From assembly GCF_009360615.1 (NCBI RefSeq), contig NZ_SPEY01000095.1:27799-91798 (forward strand): 64,000 bases of DNA, given 5' to 3'. The position numbers were made by a program, and so were the translations under genes. This document shows, in pieces, positions 49,934-57,960 of the stretch; positions within the stretch are counted from its first letter, which is position 1; each line of letters opens with the position of its first letter. Origin of the DNA: Comamonas sp. (lineage in GTDB: Bacteria; Pseudomonadota; Gammaproteobacteria; Burkholderiales; Burkholderiaceae_C). Below the pieces are notes generated by a model that saw only the letters and a list, made by a program, of their open reading frames with translations, had not been told where the DNA came from and searched no databases.

Positions 49934-51826
49934 ATGGAACACGGCTCCCCCATCTGGCTGACTTACGGCTTCATCTATCTTACGGCGGCTGTTCTGGCCG
50001 TCCCCATTGCCAGAGCCCTGGGCCTGGGGGCCATCATTGGCTACCTGGGCGCCGGCATTGCCATGGGCCCCTGGGGCTTTGGCCTGGTTCGCAACGTGGA
50101 CGACATCCTGCACTTCGCCGAGTTTGGCGTGGTGCTGATGCTGTTCGTGATCGGGCTCGAGCTTCAGCCCAAGCGCCTGTGGGAGCTGCGGCGCCCCATT
50201 TTCGGCTGGGGCATGGCGCAGATGGTGGTCTGCACCGGCGTTCTGTTTCTGGCCGCCTGGGCCTTTGGCCTGTCCTGGCGCGTCAGCCTGATCGCAGGCA
50301 TGGGCCTGGCACTGTCGTCCACCGCCGTCTGTCTGCAGATCATGGCCGAGCGCAACCTGATGCGCACTCCCAGCGGACAGGCCGCCTTCTCCATCCTGCT
50401 GTTCCAGGACGTGGCAGCCATCCCCATCCTGGCGTTGATTCCGATTCTGGGCGCTTACAAGGCCGCCCATGCCAGCCACGGCGACAGCCATGTCTGGCTG
50501 GCCATTCTCAAAACCGTGGGCACGATTGGGGCCGTCATCATCGGCGGCCGGCTGCTGTTACAACCGCTGCTGCGCTGGATTGCGCGCAGCAAGACCCCCG
50601 AGATCTTCACCGCTACCTCGCTGCTGCTGGTCGTGGGCATTGCCATGCTGATGACGCAGGTGGGCCTGTCCATGGCGCTGGGCGCCTTCCTGGCCGGCGT
50701 GCTGCTGGCCGACAGCGAATACCGCAGCGAGCTGGAAACCAATATCGAGCCGTTCAAAGGCCTGTTGCTGGGCCTGTTCTTCATGGCCGTGGGCATGAGC
50801 ATCGACTTCGGCGTCATCGTGACGTCTCCTTGGGCCATGGCAGCCATGGTGGCAGGCTTCATTGCACTCAAGGCCGTGATGATCTTCGGTCTGGCCAAGC
50901 TCATGCAGATCCCCTGGCGCGAGCGCCCGGTGTTCACGCTGATGCTGGCGCAAGGCGGCGAATTCGCCTTCGTGGTGTTTCAGACGGCAGCACAGTACAA
51001 GGTGTTTCGCCACAGCGTCTCTTCCATGCTGGTAGCGGCCGTAGCCCTGTCCATGCTGCTGGGCCCGCTGTTGCTGGTGCTGCTGGACAAGCTGCTGCTG
51101 CGCCGCTTTTCCACCATCAGGGATGAGGAATGCGGCTCCGACAAGGCCCGGGAGATCTCGGAGCCGCAGGACTCGCCCATCATCATTGCCGGCTTCGGCC
51201 GCTACGGCCAGATCGTGGCTCGCGTGCTGCTGGCCCAGGGCATACGCCCGACCATCCTGGACCACAGCGTGGAAATGCTGGAAGCTGCGCAAATCTATGG
51301 CCACCGCGTGTTCTATGGCGATGCCACACGCATGGATCTGCTGCGCATCGCAGGTGCGGCCCAGGCCCATGTGCTGGTGATTGCCGTCGATACCACCGAG
51401 CAGTCGCTCAAGATCGCCAGTCAGGTGCGCAAGCATTTCCCCAACCTCGAGATCGTGGCCCGCACCCGCGACCTGGATCACTGGTTCCGCCTGCGCGACC
51501 TCGGAGTCCAACATGCCCAGCGGGAAGTCTTCGAGTCCAGCCTGATCTCGGCCCAGTCGGTGCTGGAGCTGCTGGGTCAGAGTCCGGCCGAAGCCCAACG
51601 CATCACGGCACGATTCAGGGAGCACAATCTGGCGCTGGCCGAGCGCATGTACCCGCACTACAAGGACAAGAACCAGCTGATTGCAGTGGCCAAGCAGGGC
51701 CGCCAGCAACTGGTGGAACAGATGGCCAAGGAGCGTGCCGATCTGCTGGCCGAAAACGCAGAGGTAGCCGATACGCACCTGGCCGGCGAGCAAGACCACA
51801 GTCCGGCTGATGCCCGGCAGCCGTGA
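49934..51826 (+). CDS. Kef-type CPA2 cation:proton antiporter
   Basis: The product is about 630 residues, starting MEHGSPIWLTYGFIYLTAAV. A dozen membrane segments form the Na_H_Exchanger part (GYLGAGIAMGPWGFGL, VLMLFVIGLELQPKRLWELR, LFQDVAAIPILALI). Then an RCK/TrkA-N domain follows with SPIIIAGFGRYGQIVARVLL at about 430-450. This is the KefB/KefC layout. It would exchange potassium or sodium for protons and be gated by nucleotide or glutathione adducts. A GTG start 45 bases upstream is less likely. Confidence 0.9.
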   Translation: MEHGSPIWLTYGFIYLTAAVLAVPIARALGLGAIIGYLGAGIAMGPWGFGLVRNVDDILHFAEFGVVLMLFVIGLELQPKRLWELRRPIFGWGMAQMVVCTGVLFLAAWAFGLSWRVSLIAGMGLALSSTAVCLQIMAERNLMRTPSGQAAFSILLFQDVAAIPILALIPILGAYKAAHASHGDSHVWLAILKTVGTIGAVIIGGRLLLQPLLRWIARSKTPEIFTATSLLLVVGIAMLMTQVGLSMALGAFLAGVLLADSEYRSELETNIEPFKGLLLGLFFMAVGMSIDFGVIVTSPWAMAAMVAGFIALKAVMIFGLAKLMQIPWRERPVFTLMLAQGGEFAFVVFQTAAQYKVFRHSVSSMLVAAVALSMLLGPLLLVLLDKLLLRRFSTIRDEECGSDKAREISEPQDSPIIIAGFGRYGQIVARVLLAQGIRPTILDHSVEMLEAAQIYGHRVFYGDATRMDLLRIAGAAQAHVLVIAVDTTEQSLKIASQVRKHFPNLEIVARTRDLDHWFRLRDLGVQHAQREVFESSLISAQSVLELLGQSPAEAQRITARFREHNLALAERMYPHYKDKNQLIAVAKQGRQQLVEQMAKERADLLAENAEVADTHLAGEQDHSPADARQP

Positions 51827-51842
51827 TACGCTGCGCGCCATC

Positions 51843-52295
51843 ATGTTCAACCCCAGTCAAGCCGACGTACGGCGATTTTTTTGCGGTGTGCGCGCCAAGA
51901 TGATCAGCGGCGCGCCCATGGAGGCCATCGAGACGCTGGCCAGCCTGTGGATAGACGAGCACCCCGAGTACTTCGACGAGCTCTCCGACGTGGATGCAGC
52001 CGTGGCGCGCAACTACGATGCGGAGACCGAGCGCACCAACCCGTTTCTGCACCTGTCCATGCATCTGTCCATCAGCGAGCAGTGCAGCGTGGACTCTCCA
52101 CGCGGCATACGCCAGGCCGTGGAACTGCTGGCCAGAAAGCGTGACCTGCATGACGCCCATCACGCCGCCATGGAATGCCTTGGCCAGATGCTCTGGGAAA
52201 GCCAGCGCTCGGGACGCCCGCCCGATGGCGAGGCCTATGTTGCCGGAGTGCAGCGTCTGGCCACCACCGACGGCAGTTTCAAAAGCAGCCTCTGA
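51843..52295 (+). CDS. DUF1841 family protein
   Basis: This 150-residue protein starts MFNPSQADVRRFFCGVRAKM and has DUF1841 features: HPEYFDELSDVDAAVARNYD, TNPFLHLSMHLSISEQCSVD and a final CLGQMLWESQRSG. Several conserved His and Glu suggest metal binding. The function is unknown; the family is common in Beta- and Gammaproteobacteria. It follows the antiporter by 16 bases. Confidence 0.9.
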   Translation: MFNPSQADVRRFFCGVRAKMISGAPMEAIETLASLWIDEHPEYFDELSDVDAAVARNYDAETERTNPFLHLSMHLSISEQCSVDSPRGIRQAVELLARKRDLHDAHHAAMECLGQMLWESQRSGRPPDGEAYVAGVQRLATTDGSFKSSL

Positions 52296-52308
52296 GGTGC
52301 CCTCTGAA

Positions 52309-52342
52309 AAACACAAAGCCCGCCTTGGCGGGCTTTGTGTTT
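52309..52342. terminator. Bidirectional terminator between DUF1841 and cytochrome c4 genes
   Basis: AAACACAAAGCCCGCC at 52309-52324 and GGCGGGCTTTGTGTTT at 52327-52342 are perfect complements with almost no spacer. A runs and T runs flank both sides, so it can end transcripts from both directions. Confidence 0.88.
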
Positions 52343-52355
52343 GCCGAAGCCCGAT

Positions 52356-53018
52356 TTATTTCTGGCCCAGACGGAAATGCGGTTGCGCCACGACCTGCAT
52401 CTCGCTGTCCAGACTGCCGATGTACCGGGCCAGTTGCTGCAGCTCGTCGTTCTTGAACTGTTTGGCAATGCCGGCCATGACGCCATTGCTGCGCCCGATG
52501 ATCGGGTTGCCCTCGGTCCTGTAGGCCTGCAGTGCCCGGAACACATAGTCCGAATACTGCCCTGCCACCTTGGGATAGGAAGGATCGATGGGCTTGGAAA
52601 AGCCTTCGCCATGGCAGGAGAAGCAGGCGCCTTTTTGCAGAAGCGCCGTGACGGCCGGGTTTGCTTCCTTGGGCTTTCCATCCTTGGCTTTGCCATGCCC
52701 TGCATAGAAGGCCGCCACATCGGCCATGTCCTGCTCGCTCAGCGAGTCGGCAATGCCGCGCATGGTGGGGTGCTTGCGTTCGCCTTTCTTGTAGGCGTTC
52801 AGGGCCGAGACGATATAGGCCTCGTTCTGCCCACCGATCATCGGTACCTTGTATACCTCAGGGAAGCTGGCCTGATAACCGGTGATCCCATGACAGCCTA
52901 TGCACATGGCGATCTTGCCTTCGCCGGCCTTTGCATCGCCCTTGACAGCCTGGGCGTTTGCCGCGCCGGTCACTGATGCGACAGCTACTGCCAATACCGT
53001 GGTCCAAGTTTTTATCAT
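52356..53018 (-). CDS. Dihaem cytochrome c4
   Basis: The product is about 220 residues, starting MIKTWTTVLAVAVASVTGAA (signal peptide, cleavage near ANA). Two haem sites CIGCH and CSCH-type CFSCH lie about 100 residues apart, each followed by a Met-bearing segment (HPTMRGIADSLSEQDMADVA; NGVMAGIAKQFKNDELQQLA). This is the two-domain cytochrome c4 layout; it carries electrons to terminal oxidases. It fits with the oxidase locus in the same window, though it is 8 kb away. Confidence 0.9.
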   Translation of the reverse strand: MIKTWTTVLAVAVASVTGAANAQAVKGDAKAGEGKIAMCIGCHGITGYQASFPEVYKVPMIGGQNEAYIVSALNAYKKGERKHPTMRGIADSLSEQDMADVAAFYAGHGKAKDGKPKEANPAVTALLQKGACFSCHGEGFSKPIDPSYPKVAGQYSDYVFRALQAYRTEGNPIIGRSNGVMAGIAKQFKNDELQQLARYIGSLDSEMQVVAQPHFRLGQK

Positions 53019-53134
53019 TTTGCGCGCACAATCCTTCAAGAGTTCAGACGGGTGCTCAAATGCCTTGCTGCAGTGCAAACGATTATGGCAGTGAGAAATT
53101 CGCACGCTTATCAATACTTACGCTGATACCGCCC

Positions 53135-53977
53135 ATGAAGTTTCAAGGTTCCGACAAATACGTGGCCACGCAAGATCTGATGCTGGCCGTCAACGCTGCC
53201 GCTACCCTGCAGCGCCCTCTGCTCATCAAGGGCGAGCCCGGCACGGGCAAGACCATGCTGGCCGAGGAGGTCGCGCAGGCGCTGGACATGCCGCTGCTGC
53301 AGTGGCACATCAAGTCCACCACCAAGGCCCAGCAAGGCCTGTATGAGTACGACGCCGTGAGCCGCCTGCGCGATTCGCAACTGGGTGACGAGCGCGTCAA
53401 GGACATTCACAACTACATCGTCAAGGGCGTGCTCTGGCAGGCTTTCACGGCGGAGCGCCCCGTGGCCCTGCTGATCGACGAAATCGACAAGGCCGACATC
53501 GAGTTCCCCAACGACTTGCTGCGCGAAATCGATCGCATGGAGTTCTATTGCTACGAGACCCACGAGATGATCCGCGCCAAGCACCGCCCGCTGGTCTTTA
53601 TCACCTCGAACAACGAAAAGGAACTGCCCGACGCGTTCTTGCGCCGCTGCTTTTTCCACTACATCAAGTTCCCCGATGCCGACACCATGCGCCAGATCGT
53701 GGCCGTGCATTTCCCCAAGCTGCAGGGTGAGCTGCTGAGTGCCGCGATGAAGGTCTTCTACGATGTGCGCAATCTGCCCGGCCTCAAGAAAAAGCCTTCG
53801 ACCAGCGAGCTGATCGACTGGCTCAAGCTGCTGGTCGCCGAGGAGATTCCCGCATCGGCCCTGCAATCCGAGGAAGGCAAGGTCGGCGTGCCCCCCCTGG
53901 TGGGCGCATTGCTCAAGAACGAGCAGGATATGAGCCTGTTTGAAAAGCTGGTCTTCATGAACCAGCGCAACCGCTAA
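53135..53977 (+). CDS. MoxR family AAA+ ATPase
   Basis: The product is about 280 residues, starting MKFQGSDKYVATQDLMLAVN. It has Walker A GEPGTGKTM at about 33-41, Walker B ALLIDEIDKAD, sensor 1 FITSNNEKELPDAFLRRC. MoxR ATPases act as chaperones with von Willebrand factor A partner proteins, and a VWA gene lies less than 1 kb downstream. It starts the rightward cluster divergent from cytochrome c4. Confidence 0.92.
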   Translation: MKFQGSDKYVATQDLMLAVNAAATLQRPLLIKGEPGTGKTMLAEEVAQALDMPLLQWHIKSTTKAQQGLYEYDAVSRLRDSQLGDERVKDIHNYIVKGVLWQAFTAERPVALLIDEIDKADIEFPNDLLREIDRMEFYCYETHEMIRAKHRPLVFITSNNEKELPDAFLRRCFFHYIKFPDADTMRQIVAVHFPKLQGELLSAAMKVFYDVRNLPGLKKKPSTSELIDWLKLLVAEEIPASALQSEEGKVGVPPLVGALLKNEQDMSLFEKLVFMNQRNR

Positions 53978-54004
53978 TCCGCTGTCCGCGAGAGGAGGCC
54001 GCCC

Positions 54005-54226
54005 ATGAGCACTCCACGACAACTGCTGCTGGAAGGCAGCTCCGACGCCATCGGCTTTGTGGCCGGTGCCCTGCTGGGCTGGGGCCTGTCCCATGTGCTG
54101 GGCCTGGATCTGTTTGCCCAGGGTTATGGCGCCGGCAGCATTGCAGCCATCGCCTTGGTGGGCCTGGGCGGCGGCCTGGGTCTCAGGCTCGCCCGACTCT
54201 GGCGCAGCAAGCGTCATCCATTTTGA
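54005..54226 (+). CDS. Small membrane protein of unknown function
   Basis: This 73-residue product starts MSTPRQLLLEGSSDAIGFVA. It has two Gly/Ala-rich hydrophobic segments (FVAGALLGWGLSHVLGLDLF and SIAAIALVGLGGGLGLRLA) and a basic end. GAGAGGAGGCCGCCC precedes the ATG. It lies between the MoxR and GNAT genes on the same strand; no family was recognised. Confidence 0.7.
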   Translation: MSTPRQLLLEGSSDAIGFVAGALLGWGLSHVLGLDLFAQGYGAGSIAAIALVGLGGGLGLRLARLWRSKRHPF

Positions 54227-54237
54227 GTGAGCAAGCC

Positions 54238-54840
54238 ATGACTTTTGTAGAAACCGTGACCCTGCGCGACCGCGGCGTGCGGCTGGAGCCGCTGGCCCTG
54301 GATCACGAGGCGGGCCTGGCCGCAGCCGCTGCCGATGGAGAGCTGTGGAAGATTCGCGTGACTTCCGTTCCCGAGCCCGGCGAGGTGCGCAGCTATATCG
54401 AGGCCGCTCTGCTGGGCCGAGATCAGGGTCACCGCTTTGCATTTGCCGTACTCGACGATGCCAGCGGCAAGGTACTGGGCACGACCAGCTATCACGACAT
54501 CGTACCGGCCATTCGCCGCGTGGAGATTGGCTACACCTGGTATGCCAGAAGCGTTCAGCGCACGCATGTCAACACCTCTGCCAAGCTGCTGCTGCTCGCC
54601 CATGCCTTCGGCACCCTGGGATGCCATGTGGTGGGCTGGCGCACGGACAATTTCAACTTCGCCAGCCAGCGCGCCATCGAACGCCTGGGCGCCAAGAAGG
54701 ATGGCGTGCTCCGTGGCCATGCGCTGCGCCGTGACGGCACGATTCGCGACACCGTGATGTACAGCATGCGCAGTGGCGAATGGCCTGAAGCCCGTGCACA
54801 ACTGCTCTATCTTCTGGAGCAACATGCACCTGCTGCATAA
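54238..54840 (+). CDS. GNAT family N-acetyltransferase (RimJ/RimL-type)
   Basis: The product is about 200 residues, starting MTFVETVTLRDRGVRLEPLA. The GNAT core is visible: FAVLDDASGKVLGTTSYHDI, RRVEIGYTWYARSVQRTHVN, AHAFGTLGCHVVGWRTDNFN and ASQRAIERLGAKKDGVLRGH. It would acetylate an amine of a protein or small molecule. A TTG start 15 bases earlier is possible. It lies between MoxR and VWA genes. Confidence 0.88.
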   Translation: MTFVETVTLRDRGVRLEPLALDHEAGLAAAAADGELWKIRVTSVPEPGEVRSYIEAALLGRDQGHRFAFAVLDDASGKVLGTTSYHDIVPAIRRVEIGYTWYARSVQRTHVNTSAKLLLLAHAFGTLGCHVVGWRTDNFNFASQRAIERLGAKKDGVLRGHALRRDGTIRDTVMYSMRSGEWPEARAQLLYLLEQHAPAA

Positions 54841-54858
54841 GCGCTGGAGGCATTTTTC

Positions 54859-56046
54859 ATGCTGATCGATTTTTTCTATACCCTGCGTGCCGCCAAGCTG
54901 CCTGTGTCGGTCAAGGAGTTTCTGGCCCTGCTGGAAGCGCTGGACGCAGGCCTGATCGGCCCCAAGAGCGAGGATCGCTGGAGCCTGGACGACTTCTACC
55001 ACCTGGGCCGAACCATTCTGGTCAAGGACGAGAAGCACTACGACAAGTACGACCGCGCTTTTTCTGCCTATTTCAAGGGCGTGGAGATGCTGGCCGACCT
55101 GACCAGGGAAATTCCGCAGGACTGGTTGCACAAGCTGCTGGAACGCGAACTCAGCCCCGAGGACAAGGCCAAGATCGAAGCCATGGGCTGGGACGAGCTG
55201 ATGGAAACGCTCAAGAAGCGCCTGGAGGAGCAGAAGGAGCGCCACGAGGGCGGCAGCAAATGGATCGGGACAGGCGGCACCAGCCCCTTCGGCCACGGAG
55301 GCTACAACCCGGCCGGCATACGCATTGGCGGGCCGGGCCGCAACAAGAGCGCGGTCAAGGTCTGGGAACAGCGCGCCTACCGCGACTATGACGACACCCA
55401 GGAACTGGGCACGCGCAATATCAAGGTCGCGCTGCGCCGCCTGCGCAAGTTTGCGCGCCAGGGCAGCGAGCTGGAGCTGGATTTGCCGGACACCATCCGT
55501 TCCACGGCAGCCAATGCCGGCTACCTCGACATCAAGATGATCCCCGAGCGGCACAACCATGTGAAGGTGCTGCTGCTCATGGACGTGGGCGGCACCATGG
55601 ACGAGCATGTCCAACGCGTAGAGGAGCTGTTCTCGGCCGTGAAGAGCGAGCTCAAGCATCTGGAGTTTTATTACTTCCACAACTGTGTCTACGACTTCAT
55701 GTGGAAGAACAACCGCCGCCGCTTTGCCGAGAAGTTTCCGACCTGGGACATCATTCGCAAGTACAACAAGGACTACAAGCTGATCTTTGTCGGCGATGCG
55801 ACCATGAGCCCCTACGAGATCCTGCAGCCCGGCGGCTCGGTGGAGTACATGAACGAAGAACCCGGTGCCGAATGGCTGCAGCGCCTGACGAATGCCTTCC
55901 CGCACTTTGCCTGGATCAATCCGGAGCCCCAGGGCGTATGGCAGTACCGCCAGAGCATCAGCATCATCCAGCAGTTGATGGGTGACCGCATGTACCCTCT
56001 GTCGCTCAAAGGCTTGGAAGACGCCATGCGCATGCTGTCAAAATAG
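54859..56046 (+). CDS. VWA domain protein, MoxR partner
   Basis: This 395-residue protein starts MLIDFFYTLRAAKLPVSVKE. The N-terminal half is helical and charged (to about 130), then a Gly-rich linker, then a von Willebrand factor A domain with VLLLMDVGGTMDEH at about 236-249. The MIDAS triplet D-x-S-x-S reads D-V-G-G-T, so metal binding may differ. GGAGG precedes the ATG. It probably works with the MoxR ATPase encoded upstream as a metal-insertion or chaperone complex. Confidence 0.85.
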   Translation: MLIDFFYTLRAAKLPVSVKEFLALLEALDAGLIGPKSEDRWSLDDFYHLGRTILVKDEKHYDKYDRAFSAYFKGVEMLADLTREIPQDWLHKLLERELSPEDKAKIEAMGWDELMETLKKRLEEQKERHEGGSKWIGTGGTSPFGHGGYNPAGIRIGGPGRNKSAVKVWEQRAYRDYDDTQELGTRNIKVALRRLRKFARQGSELELDLPDTIRSTAANAGYLDIKMIPERHNHVKVLLLMDVGGTMDEHVQRVEELFSAVKSELKHLEFYYFHNCVYDFMWKNNRRRFAEKFPTWDIIRKYNKDYKLIFVGDATMSPYEILQPGGSVEYMNEEPGAEWLQRLTNAFPHFAWINPEPQGVWQYRQSISIIQQLMGDRMYPLSLKGLEDAMRMLSK

Positions 56047-56050
56047 GGCC

Positions 56051-57958
56051 ATGCCCCAGACCTTGCCCTTGAAAAAGCCGGCCTTGAGGCCGGCTTTGCT
56101 TTTGGGAGCCGCCTTGCTCCTCAGCGGCTGCAGCCTGCTTTCCCCCAAAGACAAAGAAGCCGAAGCCATGGGCATCGACACCAGCGGCCCGCCGGCCTTC
56201 ACGCTGGAAGTCGATGCCCCCAGACAGGTCCGTGCGCTGCTGGAGCAGCACCTTGAACTCAAGCGCTTTCGCCACCAGCCCGATCTGCAGCGCCGCGAAC
56301 TGACGCGCCTGCTGGGCGCGACCGATGCCAACGTGCGCGAGCTCATCGGCACCCTGGGCTATTTCAGCCCGACAGTCACGGTCGAGCTGACCGACACCCC
56401 CGAAGAGGAAGCGCCGCGCAAAGTGGTGGTCAGGGTCGATCCAGGCCCGCCCACCATCATCGAAAAATCCGAGGTACGCTTCACCGGCGTCAATGCCAGT
56501 GATGAACTGGGAACCTCGCAGCGCCTGCAGATCGAGGAAACCTGGCCGCTGCAGGCGGGCGAGCCGTTCTCGCAATCGGCGTGGAGCAGCGCCAAGAGCG
56601 CAGGCCTCAAGGAGCTTCAAAAGCGCCGCTACCCGCTGGCACGCATCGATACCAGTCTGGCCGATGTGGACGCCGACACCAACAAGGCACAGGTCAGCGT
56701 GAGCTATGCCCCCGGCCCTGCCTATACCTTCGGTCCGCTGCAGATTGATGGCGCCGAGCGCTACGACCCGGTGCGCACGGCCCGTATCGCGCGCCTGCCC
56801 GAGGGCCAGGAATATGATCTGCAAAGCATGCTCGATGCGCAGCAGCGTCTGGTCAGCAGCGGCTATTACGACTCGGTCTTTCTTTCGCTGGCCGACTCCC
56901 CGCAACAGGCCGCCACCGAGGCTGAACGTGACGAGCAGCGCAAGAGCCAGGGCGCAGCCATCACCTCGCCCGTGATTGCCAAGGTGCGCGAAGCCAAGCT
57001 GCAGAAATGGGTGTTCGGTGTGGGCCTGAGCACGGACACCGGACCGCGCCTGTCCATCGATCACACTTACAACAAGGTGCCCGGTCTGAACTGGCGTGCC
57101 GTCAGCAAGCTGCAGTTGGACAGGAAGAACCCGCTGATCTCCACCCAGCTGGTCGGCCTTCCCGGCGAGGATCTCTGGCGCTGGTTTGCCAGCGGCAAGC
57201 TCGAGCGCGCCCCTGCGGGCGACTTCTACACCAACAGTGCCCAGATGCGCTTTGGCCGCTCCAAGGCCGAGGATCGCATCGAGCGCAATATGTACCTCCA
57301 GTACGACTATGCGAAGACCCAGGGCGCAGGCGCTCCGCCCGGAGCCTCCTCGCTGCTGGCCAACTATGGCTGGACGGCCCGCTATTTCGACAACAATCTG
57401 CTGCCCACCTCGGGCTTCGGTCTGGCCCTGGAGGCCGGTGCCGGCACCACGCTGACGCCTCAGCGCTCGCCGTTCGGGCGCCTCACGGGCCGCTGGCTGA
57501 GCCTGATACCGCTGGGCGAGCGTGACGAGGAAACCAGGCGCCGCAGCCGTCTGCAACTCAAGGCCGGAGTCGGCGCCGTCATGGCCAAGAAAGATGTGGA
57601 CCTGCCGACCACCATCATGTTTCTGACCGGTGGCGACAATACGGTGCGCGGATACGGTTATCAATCGATTGGCGCACGCACCGACAACGGCCGCGTGATC
57701 GCGGGCCGCTATCTGGCCATGGGCAGTGTGGAGTGGCAACGACCCATCACCATCAAGGGCAATACCCAGGACTTCGAGCACGCCGTCTTCATCGATGCCG
57801 GTACGGTCGGCGACGATATCAACCGCCTCTACACCCGCGTCGGGTTCGGTACCGGCATCCGCTGGAAAAGCCCGGTCGGACCAATTCAAGCAGATCTCGC
57901 CTGGGGCGCTCAGGAACAGCAACTGCGCCTGCACCTGCGCCTGGGCTTCACGTTTTAA
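56051..57958 (+). CDS. tamA: TamA: Omp85-family outer membrane protein
   Basis: The product is about 635 residues, starting MPQTLPLKKPALRPALLLGA. POTRA-like domains fill the first 250 residues (YTFGPLQIDGAERYDPVRTA), and a 16-strand Omp85 barrel follows (from about 320) with TGGDNTVRGYGYQSIGAR, the conserved loop region, and a C-terminal Phe. The signal ends in LLLSGC (Cys27), a lipobox, which is odd for an outer membrane barrel. TamA works with TamB in lipid or protein transport to the outer membrane. TamB follows three bases after the stop. Confidence 0.9.
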   Translation: MPQTLPLKKPALRPALLLGAALLLSGCSLLSPKDKEAEAMGIDTSGPPAFTLEVDAPRQVRALLEQHLELKRFRHQPDLQRRELTRLLGATDANVRELIGTLGYFSPTVTVELTDTPEEEAPRKVVVRVDPGPPTIIEKSEVRFTGVNASDELGTSQRLQIEETWPLQAGEPFSQSAWSSAKSAGLKELQKRRYPLARIDTSLADVDADTNKAQVSVSYAPGPAYTFGPLQIDGAERYDPVRTARIARLPEGQEYDLQSMLDAQQRLVSSGYYDSVFLSLADSPQQAATEAERDEQRKSQGAAITSPVIAKVREAKLQKWVFGVGLSTDTGPRLSIDHTYNKVPGLNWRAVSKLQLDRKNPLISTQLVGLPGEDLWRWFASGKLERAPAGDFYTNSAQMRFGRSKAEDRIERNMYLQYDYAKTQGAGAPPGASSLLANYGWTARYFDNNLLPTSGFGLALEAGAGTTLTPQRSPFGRLTGRWLSLIPLGERDEETRRRSRLQLKAGVGAVMAKKDVDLPTTIMFLTGGDNTVRGYGYQSIGARTDNGRVIAGRYLAMGSVEWQRPITIKGNTQDFEHAVFIDAGTVGDDINRLYTRVGFGTGIRWKSPVGPIQADLAWGAQEQQLRLHLRLGFTF

Positions 57959-57960
57959 GC

